A DNA stretch of 64,000 nucleotides from Aliirhizobium wenxiniae (GTDB lineage Bacteria; Pseudomonadota; Alphaproteobacteria; Rhizobiales; Rhizobiaceae). Below the pieces are notes generated by a model. It ran no database searches and was not told the DNA's origin. It saw nothing but the letters and a program-made list of their open reading frames with translations. The DNA is taken from the NCBI RefSeq assembly GCF_019511445.1, contig NZ_JAEUAN010000006.1, positions 124,001 through 188,000 of the forward strand. The letters run 5' to 3'. Below, in pieces: positions 27,026 to 39,094 of this stretch. The position numbers were made by a program, and so were the translations under genes. Positions within the stretch are counted from its first letter, which is position 1. Each line of letters starts with the position of its first letter.

Positions 27026-27870
27026 CGTCCGATCTTTGCTATTCGTTTCAGAAAATCGCTAGCTGGGTCTGGGAGCGCATAGAGCTCGCGCAAACGTCAG
27101 GGCTCGCCTTCTCCGAGGAAACGATAACTGAGACAATTCTCCTGGATCTTGCGACCAGACATCCCACAAAGGTGAAGATCAAAGCCTTCAACAAGACAGA
27201 CGAAGGCGTGAACGGCTCCGATTGGGAATGGTGGATTGGCCAAGCAGGAAGCTGGTTTGGAATGCGGGTCCAGGCAAAAAGAATAAAACTTCCTGCCGAA
27301 ACCTTCGCCCCACTGCAACGATACGGTATCAAGAAGGGCTCGACAATTGGGCAGATCGACAAGCTGCTTTCACAAGCGAAGAACGACGGCCTAAACTCAG
27401 CCTACTGTTTTTACTTCGTCAGCAAGAAATGGCCGACATTGAGGGCTTGGCCTGTCTACAACTTTATCGGCGGGGGTCCAATTTCACCGCAGGGCTGTCT
27501 TGTCGCTGACGCAACTGCAGTCAAAGCAGTTGGCAAGGACAGCTTGGCGGCGCTCGCTCCTATCTGTGTGCCTTGGCATCTTTTGGTCTGTCACTGTGCG
27601 GGTGGCAAGTTCAACTCAGGATCGCCCGCCGATGCTGGTGGTGGAATGCTGCGGACGTCGCGGCAACTGGCCGCTTCACTGTTAAAAGTCGATGATCTTG
27701 GCGATGCGCCAGATTTTCCTCCGCGCTCTGAATTACCGTCTCACATCAATTACTTGCGCGAAGGTTCAGATGGCTTGGGTAGGTTGAAGGATGCTGATCC
27801 TTTGCGTGGGTACGCGAAGGAGCGCGGCTTGAAGGGCTTTGTCCTGATTGATACTTCGGAGAGCGCATGA
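27022..27870 (+). CDS. DUF6615-like protein inside the hsd operon
   Basis: GTG 27022 overlaps the hsdS stop by four bases, so the gene is part of the operon. The 282-residue product has ETILLDLATRHPTKVKIKAF, DWEWWIG...WFGMRVQAKRI and YGIKKGSTIGQIDKLL blocks, as in DUF6615-type proteins. The W-E-W-W and V-Q-A-K-R spacing is like the E..Q-x-K of a PD-(D/E)XK nuclease core, so a nuclease fold is possible. No tested function is known to me. It is an accessory gene between hsdS and hsdR. Confidence 0.65.
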   Translation: MTSDLCYSFQKIASWVWERIELAQTSGLAFSEETITETILLDLATRHPTKVKIKAFNKTDEGVNGSDWEWWIGQAGSWFGMRVQAKRIKLPAETFAPLQRYGIKKGSTIGQIDKLLSQAKNDGLNSAYCFYFVSKKWPTLRAWPVYNFIGGGPISPQGCLVADATAVKAVGKDSLAALAPICVPWHLLVCHCAGGKFNSGSPADAGGGMLRTSRQLAASLLKVDDLGDAPDFPPRSELPSHINYLREGSDGLGRLKDADPLRGYAKERGLKGFVLIDTSESA

Positions 27871-28874
27871 TCACACTCGGTCGTCTGACGAAAGTTGAGC
27901 TTCGCGATATCTGGAAATCAGAGTCGCAGGATTTCACGCCCTGGCTCGCGCAGCCGGAAAACATCACCGCTCTTGCGGAAGCCCTAAGCATGGAGCTGGA
28001 GATTGAGGCCCGCGAGCGCGAGGTGGGACCGTTCCGGGCCGATCTTCTCTGCAAAGATCTGATCGATGACTCCTGGGTGCTGATCGAGAACCAGTTGGAG
28101 CGTACGGACCATTCCCATCTCGGCCAACTGCTGACCTATGCGGCCGGTCTTCAGACGGTGACCATTGTCTGGATCGCCTCACGGTTCACGGAAGAACATC
28201 GCGCCGCGCTGGATTGGCTGAACGAGATCACCGACGAGCGCTTCAAGTTTTTTGGGGTGGAGGTGGAGCTTTGGCGTATTGGTGACAGCATCGCTGCACC
28301 GAAGTTCAACATCGTGTCCAAGCCGAATGAATGGACACGCTCCATAACCCAAGCCAGCCGGCGGATCGAAAGTGAAGCCCTTTCTGAAACCAAGAAGGTG
28401 CAACTGGATTTCTGGGTCGCACTTCAGAAGGCGCTTGAAGGACATGCTTTTCTGCGGTCCCGCAAGCCGAGGCCGCAGCATTGGACCACTTACTCCATAG
28501 GCCGAACGGGGATGCATCTGGGTGCAATTCTCGACTCTCAGAAAAGCCGCATCGCGGTTGAGCTTTATCTGGGGGATGAGAATGCCAAATCTTTCTTCGG
28601 TCAGTTGAAGGCGGATCAGGTTGCCATCGAAGCCGAGCTCGGACACGCTCCCGCCTGGATGGAGCTTCCCTCTCGCCGCGCATGCCGGATTGTAAGCTAT
28701 AGGAGCGTAACCGACCCCCTTGATGAGGCGTCTTGGCCGGAGTTTATAGCCTGGATATCAAAGACGCTGGAAGCTTACTACCGCGCCTTTCACAAGCGGG
28801 TCTTGAAGCTGAACGTATCTGCGGTCTTGGGCGATAGCGGTGCCTATGAGGCCGAGGAAAGCAGCGATGTCTGA
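27867..28874 (+). CDS. DUF4268 protein with PD-(D/E)XK nuclease-like N-terminus
   Basis: Coupled to the previous gene (ATGA). The 335-residue protein has the N-terminal segment VGPFRADLLCKD...WVLIENQLERTDHSHLGQLLTYAAGL (about 50-95), a typical D-x(n)-E-x-Q nuclease-like core, and a C-terminal DUF4268 region (about 165-310: KVQLDFWVALQKAL, WTTYSIGRTGMHLGA, RRACRIVSYRS). Such proteins accompany type I systems or occur alone; the cleavage activity is not established. They may add a second defence activity to the operon. Confidence 0.75.
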   Translation: MITLGRLTKVELRDIWKSESQDFTPWLAQPENITALAEALSMELEIEAREREVGPFRADLLCKDLIDDSWVLIENQLERTDHSHLGQLLTYAAGLQTVTIVWIASRFTEEHRAALDWLNEITDERFKFFGVEVELWRIGDSIAAPKFNIVSKPNEWTRSITQASRRIESEALSETKKVQLDFWVALQKALEGHAFLRSRKPRPQHWTTYSIGRTGMHLGAILDSQKSRIAVELYLGDENAKSFFGQLKADQVAIEAELGHAPAWMELPSRRACRIVSYRSVTDPLDEASWPEFIAWISKTLEAYYRAFHKRVLKLNVSAVLGDSGAYEAEESSDV

Positions 28875-29282
28875 TGCCTACGATCTCCCCGAGGCGGCGC
28901 AGACGGCTGTGTTCAATCTGGCTGAGGAAGTAAAACAGCGAGCCGCTAGACGTTTGGTTCATCGTTTGCAGCGGATTTCCGCTTCCGGAATCTACGGCGG
29001 CGACTATCGCTACCGCAGCCTTTGGGACGAGTTTTGCCATGAGCAGCAGAACGGCCCTTATTTCGATGAGGATGTCTGGGGCGAAACCTTGGAGGGATTG
29101 CTTCAGGCTGAGGTGGAGCGGCTGACGCCGGGCGAATTTGAGATCGTGTGGCTTGCGTCCTTGCCGGAGGTTGAAGATCTCAAGACCGCTCCGCGTGTTC
29201 AGGCCGATGTACGCCGGGAGTTGCGCACCGCCTTGGAAGCCCTTGCTTCCACAAGAGACCTTGAACGCTTTGAGGTTTGGGA

Positions 29283-29286
<4 letters not shown>
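28867..29286 (+). CDS. Hypothetical protein of the hsd operon
   Basis: ATG 28867 ([12 protein letters not shown]) overlaps the previous stop by 8 bases; the longer frame from 28840 lies inside the neighbour. The 139-residue acidic, mostly helical product contains [28 protein letters not shown] and [20 protein letters not shown] segments. No domain was recognised. Coupling on both sides (hsdR starts at 29283) shows that it belongs to the operon. Confidence 0.6.
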
Positions 29287-32486
<3,200 letters not shown>

Positions 32487-32490
32487 GGCG

Positions 32491-32506
32491 CGGTAATAAT
32501 TTCCGC
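32491..32506. repeat. Module-boundary palindrome, copy D
   Basis: CGGTAATAATTTCCGC lies 4 bases after the hsdR stop. With the preceding GC it forms GCGG...CCGC, a 17-base near-palindrome with one mismatched pair. Confidence 0.6.
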
Positions 32507-32806
32507 CTCGTCATTCCATCTGGGCGTGACGGCACAAGCAGACGTCGCTCCGGATTAATTAACCGCGTGATAGCCTACGATCGGCCCGCGGATGAATATG
32601 TGCCGCCCTTACCTCGTATGTTAGCGTTTTCAGCGCGCTCGCTGGCCTGCCGAGGCGAGAGAGTCTGCAGACGCAAGCCCAAGGTGGGAGCTACAGATTC
32701 TACTAATGATTGCATCAAAGTACAAAATTATTTTCCCCTCCATTTTCGAACGTGATAGGTCCGCTTCATAATTAATACAAGAATATTTCGAAGTAATAAA
32801 GGCCGA

Positions 32807-32822
32807 TTTTTGATATCAAAAA
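32807..32822. promoter_or_regulatory. Perfect 16-base palindrome, candidate operator
   Basis: TTTTTGATATCAAAAA is fully symmetric and lies 21 bases upstream of the -35 element of the cassette promoter. It is a likely binding site for a regulator of the DUF3102-AAA-M41 cassette. Confidence 0.5.
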
Positions 32823-32843
32823 CTACACAACCTATTGTAATCA

Positions 32844-32872
32844 TTGAGAAATACGATAGTATCTGCTATAAT
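32844..32872 (+). promoter_or_regulatory. Sigma-70-type promoter of the DUF3102-AAA-M41 cassette
   Basis: TTGAGA (32844-32849), 17-base spacer, TATAAT (32867-32872): one mismatch in the -35 and a consensus -10, about 60 bases upstream of the chosen ATG at 32932. Confidence 0.65.
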
Positions 32873-32931
32873 GTGATTATCAGTCGCATGGTGTGGCTGT
32901 GTTGAGTACTGTGAAAACAGGGATGTTTGAC

Positions 32932-34050
32932 ATGAAGAATAGGAAAAACGCGCTGGCGTCGTCAGCGCGCGTAGCCTTCGACTATGCCGCATACGAAATC
33001 TCTCCGGAGATCTCGGCGGAACTCGAGGCGAAAGCGAAGTCGTTGACCGATCTCGGGCGCAAGGAGACGGATCACGTTTTCCAGCTCGGCGCTCTACTCG
33101 AAGAGGCGAGCACTCATATCCCGGACGGAACCTTCGGGGCGTGGGTCGAGGCACGGTGCAACATTACCGCGCGGACGGCACGCAACTGGCGCGGCGTCCA
33201 CCGCAATCTCGGGGACTACCGGGACCGGGCCGTGGCGCTGGCAATTGGGCCGACGGTGCTGATCCAGTTGATCTCGGCGCCGGCAGACAAGATCGAAGCG
33301 GCGTTCGCGTTCGCTGAAGATCACGGTCGGATCCAGGTCGCCGATGTGAAAGCAATCCTGGCCGGCGACGACGTGCCAGGCGAGGGCGAGACCGAAGTCG
33401 ATGTCATCGATCTCGGCGGTGTCCATGGTCTGAAAGCCATGATCGAGGCACGGACGCGAGACAGCCGAACGGCGCTCCTGCGCAATCTCCTCGGTCTTCT
33501 GGAGATCTTCTCCGGTGCTTTGACGGAAGCGGAGAGGACCGGCAAGAGGCTCAAGAAAAGCCGGATTGCACCGAAGGCTGAGGTTCATGCTTACCAGGCC
33601 TATGAACTGCTGAGCAGCCTTGGCACCGGCGTCGGTCCGCAGGGTGATGGCAAATCAACAATGAAGGTTGGTTTGCCATCGGCGTCTCGCTGGAAAAAAG
33701 TCGAGGCGCTGCTGTGGAGACTTCGCGACAGCACGAACTGGGCGAAAGTCGATGGACTGGAAACATGGCTGGAGACAGTCGTGATCCCGGTGCTCATCTG
33801 GGCGACGTCGAAGGAGAAATCGCCGGCGTGGCCATTGCCAGAAGAGCCGTCGTCGTCGCGAGTAGCTGTCGTAGCGTCATCGTCTGGCCAAGCCGAGATC
33901 GAATATGACGATGATGACGACCTCAATGAGGAAGCTGAGGAGGCCGAAACGGAAGCAGACGTTAGCGACCCGGTTGCTGCCCTGCTTTCCGCGACCCGCG
34001 GACAGCGCAAGGGACCGGGCCGGCACAAGCTGGAACTGGTCGTGAACTGA
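32932..34050 (+). CDS. DUF3102-like protein, first gene of an uncharacterised cassette
   Basis: ATG 32932 is preferred (AGGGA 8 bases upstream); GTG 32893 and ATG 32923 are alternatives. The 372-residue product has, at about residues 35-100, LGRKETDHVFQLGALLEEASTHIP and GTFGAWVEARCNITARTARNW, which fits DUF3102 (a helix-turn-helix-like, DNA-binding-type domain near phage and plasmid genes). The tail is highly acidic (YDDDDDLNEEAEEAE) and ends in a basic GQRKGPGRHKLEL. It may be a DNA-binding or sensor component of the five-gene cassette. Confidence 0.65.
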   Translation: MKNRKNALASSARVAFDYAAYEISPEISAELEAKAKSLTDLGRKETDHVFQLGALLEEASTHIPDGTFGAWVEARCNITARTARNWRGVHRNLGDYRDRAVALAIGPTVLIQLISAPADKIEAAFAFAEDHGRIQVADVKAILAGDDVPGEGETEVDVIDLGGVHGLKAMIEARTRDSRTALLRNLLGLLEIFSGALTEAERTGKRLKKSRIAPKAEVHAYQAYELLSSLGTGVGPQGDGKSTMKVGLPSASRWKKVEALLWRLRDSTNWAKVDGLETWLETVVIPVLIWATSKEKSPAWPLPEEPSSSRVAVVASSSGQAEIEYDDDDDLNEEAEEAETEADVSDPVAALLSATRGQRKGPGRHKLELVVN

Positions 34051-34294
34051 TCGATACGAGATGAGAAGGGGCTTTCGAGCCCCTTTTCCGATTCCAGCTT
34101 CTGGATTCGGCCCCGTGAGCTCGTCGTTAACCTTGTTCTGGATCCGTTCTCTTTTTGCGGTAGGGATCCTTGAGATCCGGTCCGGGTCCTGTCAGGTATC
34201 AGTGGCTCCAAGCGATGGAGCAAGCGGCCCAAGCCGGTGTTTGCACCACCGACAAGGGCCTGACCCTCAAGCCTTCTATGAAAGGAATCGGGCT

Positions 34295-35452
34295 GTGACC
34301 ATTCATACTGCCATGACCCCAGCCGGGGAAGTTCTCCGCGTCGCTTCTGCGGCGTCCTCCACCATCTCTTCGCTCGCCGGCTCGACGTCGCGCCGCCACT
34401 TCGGTGAGCGCTTCGCGGTTCAGGCTGAACCGCCGGTGCTGCGCCGCCACCCGCATCTGGTGCGCTACGCGCATGTTGAGGCAGACTTCGACATGCTGAT
34501 CGACAAGGCCATCGCCGCGATCGCTGACGGGGAGCCGGTCGAGGACGAAATCCTCGGGCACTATGTCAACGTGGCCTCGCTCGTGCGCGCCGTCAGCTTC
34601 CGTGAAGGCAAGCTGCTTGAGCAGGCCGTCGAGCGGCTGGCCAAGGCCAATCCCGATATCGTTGTGTTGATGCAGTCGATCAAGCTGCCGCTGGTCAAGG
34701 CAGCGATCGAGGCGGTGGCTGGCAATGACTGGCGCAAGCTCGAAGGCGTGCGACTTGACTGCGAAGCACCAGCGAAGGGCAGTTACACGCCGGATCTGAT
34801 CATCGTGAACCGCGCCAAACACGCCGCCTTCGTGCTGGATCTCAAGCGGTCGCTGGCATCCTACGGCGACACCAGCCGGCTCGAAGAGCTGAAGCTCAAA
34901 ATGCTGGCATCGGCCATGGTACTGCCGGACTGGCTCTACAAGACCCAGAAGCGGCTGATGGTCGAAACCGTCGGCGTTGCGATCATCGATGGCGCCAGCC
35001 GTCCGAGCGATCATGCGGCGGGTGTCTGGGCGCTGTCCGAAATTGACGACCTTCTGGAGATCGATGGCGCCGCGGCCTGCATGGCGGAACTGCGCCTGCG
35101 CTTCGGACGCCGCGTGCAGAAGCTTCTTGAGGTCGAGGCGCGCCGCGCACTCGGTCTTCCTGAGACACCAGCGGTGCCTTCGGTCCCGGCTTCCGAATCG
35201 ATTTTGCCTCTGACGTCGACATCCGCGCGTCGGTTCGGAGTGCTGCGGGCAATCCCGCGCGTGATGATGTGCGAGGAGACGACGGGCTGCGATGAACACG
35301 GAGCTGAATGCACCTTCGGCTGCGGTGAAGACCCGATCTTCGATGATGACGACGATGGCCGCGATGATCCCGAGGCGCTGGGCGACGACACTGTCTCCTG
35401 GCCGCCTGAGCACATCCGCATTGGCTTTGCCCGGCGTCTGCTCGACGCCTGA
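34295..35452 (+). CDS. Hypothetical protein with possible PD-(D/E)XK nuclease core
   Basis: GTG 34295 is chosen because AAAGGA stands 8 bases ahead; the frame open from 34061 has poor coding character before this. The 385-residue product has, around 162-190, SYTPDLIIVNRAKHAAFVLDLKRS, a D-x(17)-D-L-K pattern typical of restriction-endonuclease-like folds. The C-terminus has a Cys-rich CEETTGCDEHGAECTFGCG-like stretch (a possible metal site) and an acidic run. No family was recognised. Second gene of the cassette. Confidence 0.55.
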   Translation: MTIHTAMTPAGEVLRVASAASSTISSLAGSTSRRHFGERFAVQAEPPVLRRHPHLVRYAHVEADFDMLIDKAIAAIADGEPVEDEILGHYVNVASLVRAVSFREGKLLEQAVERLAKANPDIVVLMQSIKLPLVKAAIEAVAGNDWRKLEGVRLDCEAPAKGSYTPDLIIVNRAKHAAFVLDLKRSLASYGDTSRLEELKLKMLASAMVLPDWLYKTQKRLMVETVGVAIIDGASRPSDHAAGVWALSEIDDLLEIDGAAACMAELRLRFGRRVQKLLEVEARRALGLPETPAVPSVPASESILPLTSTSARRFGVLRAIPRVMMCEETTGCDEHGAECTFGCGEDPIFDDDDDGRDDPEALGDDTVSWPPEHIRIGFARRLLDA

Positions 35453-35575
35453 GGCGACTCCGCCTTTGCTGAGATGAGGCTTTGGCTGCGGCGCGTGACG
35501 CCGCGGCAGCCTTTCCCGTTTCCATCATCCTCTGAAACGCCGTCCGCTGAAGTCGGACCGGCGAGGAGACCCTGC

Positions 35576-35932
35576 ATGTCCGCAGACATCATGTCCACCC
35601 AAGCACCATCGACTCTACCCCGTCCCAAACGGACCAGCGCGAGAGCTTCCAAGACCAATCAGCAACCTCTGGCTTCGTTTCCGCAGGACGACCCGGCTCT
35701 GATTATCGGCCTGGTGTTTGCGTTTGCCCGGCAAGGTCCGGGGGACATACGTGCCATTCCCTCAGTTGTGCTCGACCGGCTCCGCCACCATGCACGCACA
35801 GGCGATCCCGCTTGCCGGTTGGTTCTCGACTGCCTCAAGAGGAGGGCCGGCGCTGGTCATCGGGCTGCCGCTGATCAAAACGTGCCAACGGAAATTGTTT
35901 CCATTCACCCAGCCATGAAGGAGGATCGATGA
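35576..35932 (+). CDS. Small hypothetical protein of the cassette
   Basis: ATG 35576 follows GAGGAGA by 7 bases; the frame open from 35474 overlaps the end of the previous spacer. The 118-residue product has a Pro/Ser/Thr-rich N-terminus and a conserved-looking middle DDPALIIGLVFAFARQGPGDIRAIP. The stop overlaps the AAA gene start, so it is translated with it. No family recognised. Confidence 0.55.
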   Translation: MSADIMSTQAPSTLPRPKRTSARASKTNQQPLASFPQDDPALIIGLVFAFARQGPGDIRAIPSVVLDRLRHHARTGDPACRLVLDCLKRRAGAGHRAAADQNVPTEIVSIHPAMKEDR

Positions 35933-37791
35933 TGGATCGTCTGTCTTCTTTCCTGATGCGCCGCCTGGCCCATGTCGAGTGCCGGGCTATCCGGCGTCTC
36001 GCGGTCCGCAGCGGCCTGCTGACGATGAGTACTGCCATCGTCGATGGTCACGTTGTCGGCCGCTTTAGCCCCGCCTTTGATCCCTCCCATCTGACCGGTG
36101 ATGGGGAGCGGGACCGTCAGTGGGTGCGGGATCATCTCGCAGGCTTTCTGATCGATGCACCGCAGGACGAGCATGGCCGACCTGTTCTCGCTCCGGCCGT
36201 ACCAGTGTGGCCGGCGCATCTCGCGCGGCGTTTTGCGAATGAAGATGGCACGGCGCAGGCTACACTTGCCTACGCGGTCCGTGTGGTTGCCGACGCTGGT
36301 TACAAGCCGAGCATCAAACCCATGGCGACTCTGCTGCTGCTTGCTGCGGCCATGGAACAGTCAGGTATCTCGCTGCGCGATCTGGGCGGGGTCCTGCGCC
36401 AGCCCGCCCCCGTCTTCTCCGTGGCGGTCCTCGCCGACGGCTTCGAGAGGGCATTGCCGCAGCTCATCGAAAACACCGATATCGTACCGTTCGGTCCTTA
36501 TAACGGCGTGGCGGCGGACTTTGCCTTCAACGACGATCTCTGGCGTTGGGTAGACGCCGAGACTCGGCGCGTGTTCTTGCAGGTCCCGGCAGGTGAGACC
36601 AATCGCCCGAGTCGGGCCGCACTGCGTGGGCAATTGCTGCGGGCCTTGGCGGACGGCACGCCGGTTCTCGCGGTCTCCGAGACACACAATGGCGTTCCCG
36701 ATCAGGTCGATCTGACCTGCGACATTAGACTGACGGGCGCCGGGATCGATCGCCTGTTGATCGCCGACCTGCTGGAAGCTGTCTACGGCAGCGAAGCGGT
36801 CATCCGCCATGACAGCAGTATCGCGAAACTCGATGCCGGCGTGCTCACGCTTGACGATCTCGCCATCGCAATCAGGCCCGGCCGTCCGATCCTCTCCAGC
36901 CTGGATGCGCTCTCAGGGCTCGCGGCGCTGAATCGCGAGGACAAGGAAGACGGAAACGCTGACAAAAATGCGGGCGCCTCGCGGCGGCTGATTACGCAGA
37001 GCACGAGTGAGCGAAGAGAGCAGACGTCGCGGGATGGCGGCAATAGCGGCGATCGCAGTTCATCGGCGTCTACGTCGCCCAAGGGCAAGCGCAAGGACAG
37101 GTCACGACAAAAGCCAACGGGCGCCGAAGTGATCCAGCCGGAGCCCGTCGATGATACATCTGCGCCAACCGCGCTGCGAGTGGAGACGCTGACGGGCTAT
37201 GGGGCGGCGAAAGACTGGGCTCTCGGTCTGAAAACCGATCTTGCCGGTTATCTCGGGGGTGGGCTGCCGTGGTCGGACATGAGCACGAAGCTACTCCTCT
37301 CTGGAACGCCGGGGACCGGCAAGACGACCTTCGCACGGGCGCTTTGCAACACGTTGCAAGTGCCGCTGGTCGTCACATCAGTCTCAACCTGGCTGCAGGG
37401 AGAGTACTTGCATGATGTGCTGAGCAGGATGGCAGACACTTTTGCGGAAGCGCGGCGTCAGGCGCCGTGCATCCTGTTCATCGATGAGATCGACGGCATC
37501 GGCCGGCGTGCCTCGGCGTCGCGACCTTATGCTGACTACTGGAACGCCTGCGTCAACAAGCTTTTGGAATTGCTCGACGGGGCCATGAAGACCGAAGGCG
37601 TCATCGTGGTCGGCGCTACCAATCGGCCGAACGAGATCGATGAGGCGATCCGCCGCTCGGGACGGCTGGAAACATATGTCGAAATTCCGCGCCCCGACAT
37701 TCCAACGCTTGCCGGCATTCTCGCTCATCATCTGGGGAGCGATCTCGACGCCATCACGGCATCAGACGCTCAGGTTGGAGGTCAGCAATGA
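35929..37791 (+). CDS. AAA+ ATPase with FtsH-like core, C-terminal lid missing
   Basis: AAGGAGG is 5 bases ahead of ATG 35929. The 620-residue protein has a long unrecognised N-terminus (1-340), a polar linker, and an AAA+ core at about 405-605: LLLSGTPGTGKTTFARAL (Walker A), CILFIDEIDGIGRRAS (Walker B), GATNRPNEIDEAIRRSGRLETYVEIPRPD reduced to its sensor-1 and arginine-finger pattern. The protein stops soon after, before the helical lid that follows in FtsH-type ATPases; that lid is found in the next gene. There are no membrane segments, unlike FtsH. It probably unfolds substrates for the partner protease. Confidence 0.85.
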   Translation: MMDRLSSFLMRRLAHVECRAIRRLAVRSGLLTMSTAIVDGHVVGRFSPAFDPSHLTGDGERDRQWVRDHLAGFLIDAPQDEHGRPVLAPAVPVWPAHLARRFANEDGTAQATLAYAVRVVADAGYKPSIKPMATLLLLAAAMEQSGISLRDLGGVLRQPAPVFSVAVLADGFERALPQLIENTDIVPFGPYNGVAADFAFNDDLWRWVDAETRRVFLQVPAGETNRPSRAALRGQLLRALADGTPVLAVSETHNGVPDQVDLTCDIRLTGAGIDRLLIADLLEAVYGSEAVIRHDSSIAKLDAGVLTLDDLAIAIRPGRPILSSLDALSGLAALNREDKEDGNADKNAGASRRLITQSTSERREQTSRDGGNSGDRSSSASTSPKGKRKDRSRQKPTGAEVIQPEPVDDTSAPTALRVETLTGYGAAKDWALGLKTDLAGYLGGGLPWSDMSTKLLLSGTPGTGKTTFARALCNTLQVPLVVTSVSTWLQGEYLHDVLSRMADTFAEARRQAPCILFIDEIDGIGRRASASRPYADYWNACVNKLLELLDGAMKTEGVIVVGATNRPNEIDEAIRRSGRLETYVEIPRPDIPTLAGILAHHLGSDLDAITASDAQVGGQQ

Positions 37792-38603
37792 ACGGCAACA
37801 TGAAGTTCGATAGTGCCCCGGACGAAATCGAGGTCATCCTGGACGATGGCAACGAACGTGATGTCGAGCGGCGAGAGGCGATCACCGGTGACAGCCAGGT
37901 GGCTGAGACCCTCCGGCGCCTGGCGACGCGGGCCATGGGTCTGACCGGCGCTGATATCGAACGGATCGTGCGCGAGGCAAGGCTCAGAGCACGCCGCGAG
38001 AAGCGCCGTCTGACTTATGATGATCTCGAAGCTGGTATTCGCGGTCATCGCCCGCCGGTCCCGTATGATGTCCGCTGGCGTCTTGCGATCCACGAGTCCG
38101 GTCATGCCGTGGTTCACCACGCTCTGCGTCTTGGGGCGATCATGGGTCTGACCATCGATACCAAACAGGGTGGCCACAATGCGGTGACCTTTGCGACCAA
38201 CGCACCTGACACCGAAGATTGGTACGGACGGCTGCTGGCCATGCTCATGGCTGGCCGCGCGGCTGAACTCATCGTGCTCAAGACCGTATCGGCAGGGTCC
38301 GGCGGCGCCGAAGAGAGCGATCTCGCGCGCGCAACTCGTGTCGCGCTGGACCTGGAGCAGGCGCTCGGCTTTGGTGGCCGCCATCCGCTGCTCTATCTCG
38401 GACACAAAGATCCGACCACGATCCTCAGCCGCGACGCCGAGTTGGCAGAGCGGGTGCATCGCCGACTGGAGTTCGCTCAGGCACGGGCGACGGAAGTGAT
38501 CCTGGAGAACCGGCAGGCCTTTGACCGGCTTGTCCGCGAACTTTTCGATGCGCAGGCGCTTGATGGGGCGGCGGTCGGTTCCATCCTCAACGCCCAGGCG
38601 TAG
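37788..38603 (+). CDS. M41-type zinc protease carrying the FtsH-like lid
   Basis: Starts by ATGA overlap with the ATPase gene. The 271-residue protein begins with an acidic leader, then the AAA lid (about 40-85: RRLATRAMGLTGADIERIV, RLTYDDLEAGI, as in FtsH F-S-G-A-D-L). The M41 domain follows (about 100-260): LAIHESGHAVVHHALR with the HExxH zinc site near residue 104, AMLMAGRAAELI, and SGGAEESDLARATRVAL with the Asp third ligand. So lid and protease sit in one chain, ATPase core in the other. All zinc ligands are present. Confidence 0.88.
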   Translation: MNGNMKFDSAPDEIEVILDDGNERDVERREAITGDSQVAETLRRLATRAMGLTGADIERIVREARLRARREKRRLTYDDLEAGIRGHRPPVPYDVRWRLAIHESGHAVVHHALRLGAIMGLTIDTKQGGHNAVTFATNAPDTEDWYGRLLAMLMAGRAAELIVLKTVSAGSGGAEESDLARATRVALDLEQALGFGGRHPLLYLGHKDPTTILSRDAELAERVHRRLEFAQARATEVILENRQAFDRLVRELFDAQALDGAAVGSILNAQA

Positions 38604-39094
38604 CACTCCTACGATCACCCGCCGTGCCAGATCTGGCGGGTGATCGACCAAAGGTCGTTGTCCTTGGCGGTAAGTTGCCGACACATCAACTCGATGTGCC
38701 TCGCGTCATCCGCAACGCGAAACAAATTGCGGTCATTGGATTCAGAACTACAGAGCAGCGTTTCAAGGCTGCGGGCGAAAGATTCCGATCTCGAGACTTT
38801 TGTTTCCAATCTCGGAGCGACCGATTCCGAGTTCAAAAAATCCGATTCACGCGATCAGTTCGGTCGGTCCTCGGGCGTCCGGTGGCGTCGCCAGATTACC
38901 CGACATGGTGATGGATCGGTTGCCGACAACGGCATTCAAAGTGCCAGCAACTCGAAACAAATTGCGCTCATCCGATTCGAAGCTTCGAATTTCCGATTCA
39001 AAACACAATGATCCCGTTTCGGCGACAAACGGCTTGCCCAATGCCGCCGGTCCGCTGACCATGAAAGTGCCATCAACGAAAACAGGGAGGAAAC
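38604..39094. repeat. Gap of about 490 bases with degenerate repeats
   Basis: No gene is confidently supported. Two copies of a 38-base repeat (38711-38748 and 38947-38984, 31 of 38 bases identical, both beginning GCAAC.CGAAACAAATTGCG) lie 236 bases apart in the same direction, among several CCGATTC-like words. On the minus strand the two copies encode ESNDRNLFRVA and ESDERNLFRVA in short frames. They may be remnants of a duplicated or repeat-containing gene, or a noncoding element. Confidence 0.5.

Larger units (their letters stand above)
32487..32931. other. AT-rich control region of about 445 bases before the DUF3102 gene
   Basis: No gene is supported. The spacer is markedly AT-rich, and holds boundary palindrome copy D, a perfect palindrome at 32807-32822, and a well-formed promoter at 32844-32872, listed separately. 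Confidence 0.6.

Noticed and set aside
34199..35413. A 404-codon minus-strand frame opposite the cassette's second gene
   Set aside because: The plus-strand gene has a proper ribosome binding site and D..DLK pattern; the minus frame shows no domain.
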